Assembly (NCBI GenBank): GCA_030827315.1
Contig: JAURER010000024.1
Location: forward strand, 1-39,465
Reading direction: 5' to 3'
DNA length: 39,465 nt
Source of the DNA: Gemmatimonadota bacterium
Lineage (GTDB): Bacteria > Gemmatimonadota > Gemmatimonadetes > Longimicrobiales > Gaopeijiaceae
Shown here: positions 35,001-39,465 of the stretch, piece by piece
How the letters are laid out: every line of letters starts with the position of its first letter
Position numbering within the stretch: position 1 is the first letter of the stretch
The notes under the pieces: model-generated
Seen by the model: only the letters and a program-made list of their open reading frames with translations
Told to the model about the DNA's origin: nothing
The model's database searches: none
Made by a program: the position numbers and the translations under genes

Positions 35001-35878
35001 CCGGCCAACCCCAGCGCGTTGAGGTGAGCGAAGCCCTTCCGAACGCTCTCCATGGCGTCCGCCGGGACGTCGTGCTCCACGAAGGCGTGCCGGAGTCCCA
35101 GCCGGTCGGCCTCCGTCAGAATCGTGCGGAAGTCGATGACGCCGTCGCCCACGTCCACCATGTCGCCGGCCGAGCTCCGGTCCTTCACGTGCACGCTCGT
35201 CACCCGACCGGCCCGCTGGCCGAGCAGCGCCATCGGGTCTCCTCCTCCCTGAACCGTCCAGAAGATGTCCATCTGCCAGTCGACCAGGGCCGGGTCGGTG
35301 AGGTCGAGGAGGAGATCCATGGGGCGCATGCCGTCGGGCAGCGCCTCGAACTCCCAGTCGTGGTTGTGGTAGCCGAACCGCATCCCGGCGTCGCGGATCC
35401 GCTCGCCGAGCCGGTTGAAGTCATCGGCCACGCGGCGCAGGCCGTCGGCCGTCCGCTCGTCTCCGTCGAGCGACGGTACCACCATGAGCTCCTGACCCAG
35501 CGCGCTGGCCCCGTCGAGGGTGCGGTCGAGGTCGTTGCGCAGGAGGTCGAGGGAGTAATGGCTCGACACCGCCCGCAGCCCCGCCGCGTCGAGCCGGCTC
35601 CTCATCTCGGTGGCCGAGAGGCCGTGGAGCTGCCAGAGCTCGACGTGCCGGTACCCGATGGCGGCGAGGCCCGCGAGCGCGCCATCGAGGTCCTCGGCGA
35701 ACTCCTCGCGAAGCGTGTAGACCTGCACGCCGAGTCCGAAGTCGACGGACACGGAGGATCCGGCCAGGGCCTCGGCCCCCGCGTCCCCCCCGCCGGCCCC
35801 TTCACCCGACGGGGCCGCGGCGCGGCACGCCGCCGCGGCAGCCAGCGGCGCCACGGCCAGGAAGTCTCTCCTTCTCAT
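34997..35878 (-). CDS. Tat-exported sugar phosphate isomerase/epimerase-like TIM barrel
   Basis: A 293-residue TIM-barrel protein of the AP endonuclease family 2 type. The N-terminus [18 protein letters not shown] has a twin-arginine motif and a lipobox Cys18, followed by a Gly/Ala-rich linker and the barrel starting at FGLGVQVYTLREEF. Seen: IGYRHVELWQLHG, GYHNHDWEFE (metal region), WQMDIFWTVQGGGDP, SVHVKDR and the closing AFVEHDVP. Since a sugar phosphate is unlikely outside the cytoplasm, its substrate is probably an unphosphorylated sugar, for example a 3-keto-glycoside to be isomerised or cleaved. ATG at 35878 overlaps the stop of the DUF1080 gene (ATGA) and its own stop overlaps the GMC start (ATGA). 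Confidence 0.9.
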   Translation of the reverse strand: MRRRDFLAVAPLAAAAACRAAAPSGEGAGGGDAGAEALAGSSVSVDFGLGVQVYTLREEFAEDLDGALAGLAAIGYRHVELWQLHGLSATEMRSRLDAAGLRAVSSHYSLDLLRNDLDRTLDGASALGQELMVVPSLDGDERTADGLRRVADDFNRLGERIRDAGMRFGYHNHDWEFEALPDGMRPMDLLLDLTDPALVDWQMDIFWTVQGGGDPMALLGQRAGRVTSVHVKDRSSAGDMVDVGDGVIDFRTILTEADRLGLRHAFVEHDVPADAMESVRKGFAHLNALGLAG

Positions 35879-36630
35879 CGGATTTCGCGGATCCTGATGT
35901 TGCGGTACCAGACCGGATCCCCGTGATCCTGCAGTCCGATGTGACCGGTGGATGCGCGCCCGTAGGCGGGCCACTGCGAGAACTTGCTGTCGGCGACCTT
36001 CTGCTCCCACGCGGGGCTGCCGAGCTCGTACTCCACGATCTTCGTTCCATTGAGCCAGTGCTCCACGTGCGCACCGTGCACCACGACGCGGGCCACATTC
36101 CACTCACCCGCGGGTCGGACCACGCCGCGCGGCGCCGGGTCGAGGCCATAGTTGGCACCGGCGCTCGTGAGAGGACTCTGCCCGTCGGGGTGACGCTCGT
36201 CGTCGAGCACCTGCATCTCGGGCGCGCTGTGGTACATCCACTCCTCCCCGAGCGCAGCGCGATAGAAGACGCCGCTGTTTCCCCCCTCGTCCACGAGCCA
36301 CTCGAGCGAGAGCTCGAAGTCCGTGAACTCGCGCTCCGTGACGATGTCCCCGCCGGGGCCCGTGCGCGTGAGCGCCCCATCGACAACGCCCCACCCTTCC
36401 AGCGCATCGGGTCCGGCGTATCCAGTCCAACCCGACAGCGTCTCGCCATCGAAGAGCAGCTCCCAGCCGGCCTCGCGCTCGGCGGCGGTCAGCGTGTTCG
36501 GCGCCGGGACCTCCTGCGCGGTCGCGGCCCGTGTGGCCTCCGGCGTCGCGGCCTCGGACTCGGCTTCGGGACCGCATCCCACGAGCGCGAGCGTCGTGAG
36601 CGTCGCCAGCATCTTCGCTCCGGATCTCAC
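35875..36630 (-). CDS. DUF1080 lipoprotein (3-keto-disaccharide hydrolase family)
   Basis: A 251-residue protein of the DUF1080/3-keto-disaccharide hydrolase family, a concanavalin-like beta-sandwich that cleaves 3-keto-glycosides. The GTG at 36630 is chosen: it overlaps the upstream stop by GTGA, gives a signal peptide with lipobox LVGC (Cys19), and has GGGAGG about ten bases upstream; ATG at 36639 would be only one base from this box. Seen: [52 protein letters not shown], the middle [18 protein letters not shown], and the closing [19 protein letters not shown]. It is predicted to work in the periplasm right after the exported Gfo/Idh and GMC dehydrogenases have made the keto sugar. Confidence 0.92.
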   Translation of the reverse strand: MRSGAKMLATLTTLALVGCGPEAESEAATPEATRAATAQEVPAPNTLTAAEREAGWELLFDGETLSGWTGYAGPDALEGWGVVDGALTRTGPGGDIVTEREFTDFELSLEWLVDEGGNSGVFYRAALGEEWMYHSAPEMQVLDDERHPDGQSPLTSAGANYGLDPAPRGVVRPAGEWNVARVVVHGAHVEHWLNGTKIVEYELGSPAWEQKVADSKFSQWPAYGRASTGHIGLQDHGDPVWYRNIRIREIR

Positions 36631-38117
36631 AGTGACCATCCCTCCCGGTATTCGCGTCGGAGGAACGCGTTCGCGTCCTCCGAATTGGTGACTCGCATGT
36701 TCGCGGCATCGTACTCGATCGGGAAACCCTGGCCCGTCCGGAGCGCCACCAGCCCGAGCAGCATCACCTCGGTGAGCGGCGCCGCGTAGGAGAACGGACA
36801 GGTCGCCTCGCCGATGCCCCTGCAGGCGTTGGCCCAGTTCATCTCGTGGCTCTCTTCGATGCGGGTGTACGTCTGCGGGACCGCGGCCGCCTCCTCGTGC
36901 AGCGCCTGCGGGTAGAGCTGCGGGTTCCGGCCGTACGTCTCGTGCATCAGGATGCCACGCTCACCGACGAAGATCACGCCGCCTTCACGCTCCAGTCCTA
37001 CCTCGTCGGGGAGGGCCGACGGGCGCCGGGGCATGAGGCCTCCGTCGTACCAGTGGAGTTCGACCGGGGGCATGAGCCCGCGCCGAGGGAACTCGTAATG
37101 GACGGTCGTCGCCATCGGGTACGACATCAGCTCCTCTTCCGTCCTGCCCCACGGCGTGGAGGTCGCTTCGATCCGGGTGGGATAGCCCAGATCGAGCGCC
37201 CAGTAGGGGTGGTCGATGAGGTGCGCGCCCATGTCGCCGAGCGCGCCGACCCCGAAGTCGACCCAGCCCCGCCAGTGGAACGGGTGGTAGATCGGGTGAT
37301 ACGTCACGTCGTTGGCACACGGCCCCACCCAGTACTCCCAGTCGAGTCCGGCGGGTGGGCTGAAGTCCGCCCACAGACCCGAAGCGTGGGACTCGGCCAC
37401 AGATCCCGGCCACCACGACCGGTCGGACGAGACCGGGTCGAAATCCGCCGGCATGGGGGCGGGCCGACGCAGCCCCTGCGCCCAGATCGGCCGGTCCGTC
37501 CAGACGTGAACCTCGCGGACGTTGCCGATCACACCGGCACGAATCCACTCGTTGATGAGTCGCGCGTCGTCGGACGAGTGCCCCTGGTTGCCCATCTGCG
37601 TCACCACGCCCGTGCTCGCAGCCAGGGCGGCGAGGGTGCGCGCCTCGTGGACGGTGTACGTGAGCGGCTTCTGAACGTACACGTGCTTGCCGGCCCTCAT
37701 GGCGGCCGCCGCGATGACCGCGTGAAGGTGATCGGGCGTCGCGATGACCACGGCGTCGATGTCGGCCTGCCGCTCCAGCATGTCGTCGAAGCGGGTGTAC
37801 TTGGCCGCCCGCTCGTACTGCTCGGCCCAGCGATGCCCCTCTTCGCGCGCATTTCCGTCCCCGTCGGTCATCCGCTCCCTCACCTTGCGCGCAACCAGGG
37901 CCTGATCGACGTCGCACACGGCGACGATGTTCTCGCTGCCGAGTCGCTGTGCGTTCTCGCCGCCCATGCCGCCGGCGCCGACGATGGCGACGTTGAGCGT
38001 GTCGCTGGGCGCCCGGTACCCGCGACCCCCGAGCACGTGTCTCGGCACGATCATCCCGCCGAGGGCGAGCTTCGACGACGTCGCGACGAAGTCGCGGCGG
38101 GAGAATTCTTCAGGCAC
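36627..38117 (-). CDS. Tat-exported Gfo/Idh/MocA family oxidoreductase
   Basis: A 496-residue oxidoreductase with a Tat signal ([17 protein letters not shown], Arg7-Arg8) in front of the Rossmann fold. Seen: [37 protein letters not shown], the catalytic Lys in [10 protein letters not shown], and [17 protein letters not shown] with the family His. Exported members of this family, like glucose-fructose oxidoreductase, keep NADP tightly bound and turn over without free cofactor. It is the first gene of the eight-gene sugar operon. The GTG at 38117 has an ideal GAGGAGG box five bases upstream (38123-38129); a longer frame exists but has no such site. Its stop overlaps the start of the DUF1080 gene. 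Confidence 0.93.
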   Translation of the reverse strand: MPEEFSRRDFVATSSKLALGGMIVPRHVLGGRGYRAPSDTLNVAIVGAGGMGGENAQRLGSENIVAVCDVDQALVARKVRERMTDGDGNAREEGHRWAEQYERAAKYTRFDDMLERQADIDAVVIATPDHLHAVIAAAAMRAGKHVYVQKPLTYTVHEARTLAALAASTGVVTQMGNQGHSSDDARLINEWIRAGVIGNVREVHVWTDRPIWAQGLRRPAPMPADFDPVSSDRSWWPGSVAESHASGLWADFSPPAGLDWEYWVGPCANDVTYHPIYHPFHWRGWVDFGVGALGDMGAHLIDHPYWALDLGYPTRIEATSTPWGRTEEELMSYPMATTVHYEFPRRGLMPPVELHWYDGGLMPRRPSALPDEVGLEREGGVIFVGERGILMHETYGRNPQLYPQALHEEAAAVPQTYTRIEESHEMNWANACRGIGEATCPFSYAAPLTEVMLLGLVALRTGQGFPIEYDAANMRVTNSEDANAFLRREYREGWSL

Positions 38118-38122
38118 GTCGT

Positions 38123-38135
38123 CCTCCTCAGGAGG
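38123..38135 (-). promoter_or_regulatory. Ribosome binding site of the sugar operon inside a small hairpin
   Basis: On the mRNA the sequence reads CCUCC, UGA, GGAGG, so the Shine-Dalgarno box in front of the GTG at 38117 can pair perfectly over 5 bp with the bases just upstream through a 3-base loop. This decides the start of the first operon gene and may lower its basal translation. The rest of the 86-bp gap to the LON-domain gene shows no convincing promoter; a short GC palindrome (CCCCGGGG-like) lies near 38170. Confidence 0.45.
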
Positions 38136-38203
38136 GGAGCGGGGCGGAGCGGTCGGAGACAAACTAGGCCCCGGGGGTGGTTTCGCTACGACCCGCCGCC
38201 ACG

Positions 38204-38806
38204 TCAGTCCAGCGCGGCCCGGAAGACCCGGTCGATGCGCTCGAGCCTCGACCCCTCGTCGGTGAGTTCCAGCAGGCGCTGGAGGAAGCCGGGCTCGACC
38301 TCGATAGTCCGCGCGAGCACGAACGACAACTCCGCGTCACGCGTCGCCTCCGGGAGCGCGGAAGGAGGCTCGGAGAGCGACGCCACGACGCGACGGAAGA
38401 GCGCGATGGATTCCCCGCGACGAAAGGCCAGCTCCTCCCCCTGCATGACCGTCGCGTCCGGGTACGGCGACACCAGCGCCTCGAAGTACCGCGTGTCCGA
38501 CTCGATGCCGTCCACGATCCGGAACCGCTCCAGCCCCTCGATCAGGATCATCGAGCGCCCGTCGTCCAGCATCTGGTGCTGGGTGATTTCGGCCACGGTG
38601 CCTACGCGTCCTTCCTCGCCCAGGAACGGCCCGTGACGGTCCCAGTCGTGGTACACCATCCCGAAGCGCCGATGCGTCGCGAGCGCATCCCGCACCATGT
38701 CCCGGTAACGCTGCTCGAAGATGTGCAGCGGCATCCGGGCCCCGGGAAGCAGGACCACGGGGAGCGGGAAGAGCGCGATGCGGAAGCGTTCCTCGTGCGG
38801 CGACAT
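38204..38806 (-). CDS. Stand-alone LON substrate-binding-domain protein
   Basis: A 200-residue protein formed only by the N-terminal domain of Lon protease (PUA-like, LON family); the AAA+ and peptidase domains are absent. Seen: the opening [28 protein letters not shown], then [20 protein letters not shown] and [11 protein letters not shown], followed by the helical half that ends RVFRAALD. Such short proteins are widespread in bacteria and may act in substrate recognition or as adaptors; the function is unknown. ATG at 38806 is used because the domain begins right after it. It lies upstream of the sugar operon on the same strand with a gap of 86 bp, and may or may not share a transcript with it. 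Confidence 0.9.
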   Translation of the reverse strand: MSPHEERFRIALFPLPVVLLPGARMPLHIFEQRYRDMVRDALATHRRFGMVYHDWDRHGPFLGEEGRVGTVAEITQHQMLDDGRSMILIEGLERFRIVDGIESDTRYFEALVSPYPDATVMQGEELAFRRGESIALFRRVVASLSEPPSALPEATRDAELSFVLARTIEVEPGFLQRLLELTDEGSRLERIDRVFRAALD

Positions 38807-39130
38807 GGGACCGGGCGCTGTGGGTGAGAGGCATGACCGTCTCCCGATGCTAACGGTGCAACGCGACCGCCGTGAAGCCACTCACGGGCCGGCAGGACGT
38901 CAAGCAACGCGTCTGGCGCAGGACCGCGCTGGGACATTCCGTCCGCTCAGGAGACACATCGTGCGGGCGTTACCCGGAACGGGCGGTCACTCGGGGCCCC
39001 GGGCGACATCGCGGCACACCGAAGGTGAATTTCCCCACACGAGGTCGGCAATGCTTCCCCATGGTCGACACGGTGGGTGGCGCCTACACTTGGTGTAACA
39101 GGTCCCTCCCTGCCCCTGGGAGCGTCGACC
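38807..39130. other. Intergenic region without a recognisable gene
   Basis: About 320 bases between the divergent LON-domain gene and the partial gene at the window end. Frames on both strands are open but have no family resemblance, no ribosome binding site and rise only from the high GC content. It must hold the promoters of both neighbours. The only structured element I see is the palindrome listed separately at 39085-39097. Confidence 0.6.
39085..39097. promoter_or_regulatory. Short palindrome TACACTTGGTGTA, possible operator
   Basis: A perfect 5-bp dyad (TACAC and GTGTA) with a 3-base spacer, 34 bases before the start of the partial gene at 39131. TACACT also resembles a -10 box, and TCGACA at 39065-39070 a -35 box, but the spacing of 14 is short, so the promoter reading is weak. 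A repressor site overlapping the promoter would fit. Confidence 0.3.
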
Positions 39131-39465
39131 ATGCTCATCATGCGCGAGCCACACAAGAATCTGGAAGTCCACCGGGGCGCCGAGGGTTGGCGTGAGTGCA
39201 TTGCGAACCCGCCCGGGCACTGGCAGACCCACCAGGGGGCGCTTCGGCTGGCGCGGGCGTGGGCAGACTCGGATCCGGAGTTCCCGCCGGATCTCGCGCG
39301 CGCGTTCTGGACCACCCCGTTCGCGTCGTTCATCCCCCTCATCGGGATCCCGGCATACGAAGTCCCGATGCCCGGCGGATGGCTCGGCGCCATCCCCGAT
39401 CTCTTCGTGCTGGGCACCATATCCGGCGAACTGGCCGTCCTCGTCGTGCAGAGCAAGGTCCTCGA
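39131..39465 (+). CDS. Partial protein resembling DUF6946, cut by the window end
   Basis: The first 111 codons of a gene that continues beyond the window. A GGGAG box lies about eight bases before the ATG. The visible part, with GHWQTHQGALRLARAWADSD, FPPDLARAFW, the VPMPGGWLGAIPDLFVLG segment and a final ELAVLVVQSKVL, resembles DUF6946, a soluble family whose alternating charged strand (usually VEGKVDE) looks like the core of a PD-(D/E)XK nuclease fold. Here the acidic residue of that strand is Gln (VVQSKV). The likeness is by eye and may be wrong. No signal peptide or membrane segment is seen in this part. No neighbour gives context. Confidence 0.6.
   Translation, partial: MLIMREPHKNLEVHRGAEGWRECIANPPGHWQTHQGALRLARAWADSDPEFPPDLARAFWTTPFASFIPLIGIPAYEVPMPGGWLGAIPDLFVLGTISGELAVLVVQSKVL

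Noticed and set aside
38872-39456. Open frames on both strands in the intergenic gap and opposite the last gene
   Set aside because: No ribosome binding site, no motif, Arg/Pro/Gly-rich composition. The plus frame at 39131 has a good ribosome binding site and a plausible family likeness and was kept instead.

Overview
The window is a very GC-rich bacterial chromosome segment with dense, mostly short-spaced genes. Its mix of genes suggests a Gemmatimonadota-like bacterium, probably an aerobic, protein- and glycan-degrading Gram-negative: many lipoproteins, an S9 peptidase with a signal peptide, secreted amidohydrolases, PQQ-type sugar dehydrogenase, a DUF5916 outer-membrane-type protein, and a Tat-exported Gfo/Idh, GMC and DUF1080 set. 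The phylum is inferred from gene content only. I see no rRNA, tRNA, CRISPR array, transposase or phage gene.

Region 1 (1-11380) is the most unusual part. A rightward run (GT4 glycosyltransferase, class I methyltransferase, LPG-synthase-like flippase) converges on a leftward run (sulfatase/LTA-synthase-like transferase, FkbM methyltransferase, creatininase-family amidohydrolase, RibD-type reductase without deaminase). A third, divergent run holds an OpgG-like lipoprotein and a 999-residue protein that joins an OpgH glucan glucosyltransferase to a complete-looking GTP cyclohydrolase II (RibA). Almost all junctions are 4-nt ATGA/GTGA overlaps. Together the genes look like a pathway that makes a modified ribitylaminopyrimidine or pterin/flavin-like compound from GTP and couples it to glycan assembly and export. 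I know of no described product for such a set.

Region 2 (11418-18204) carries general genes: an alkaline phosphatase lipoprotein, an unknown lipoprotein, L-aspartate oxidase (nadB), a DUF1295 membrane protein and a secreted S9 prolyl-oligopeptidase-type peptidase.

Region 3 (18207-27105) holds an amidohydrolase lipoprotein, a PQQ-dependent aldose dehydrogenase homologue, the C-terminal stump of a BNR/sortilin-type protein, a DUF4342 protein, a DUF5916 protein with a 25-codon glycine-rich tract, a small secreted protein, a D-aminoacylase-type amidohydrolase and the remains of a PQQ quinohaemoprotein dehydrogenase. Three strong GC hairpins separate transcription units.

Region 4 (27295-38117, all leftward) is argG followed upstream by an eight-gene sugar catabolic operon: Tat-exported Gfo/Idh dehydrogenase, DUF1080 lipoprotein, Tat-type TIM-barrel isomerase, GMC oxidoreductase, its Tat-signal subunit 3, an MFS permease, then a second, signal-less Gfo/Idh and a second signal-less TIM-barrel protein. 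The layout reads as a periplasmic set, a permease, and a cytoplasmic set for oxidising and cleaving glycosides through 3-keto intermediates.

Region 5 (38204-end) has a stand-alone LON substrate-binding-domain protein, about 320 non-coding bases with a small palindrome, and the start of a protein that resembles DUF6946.
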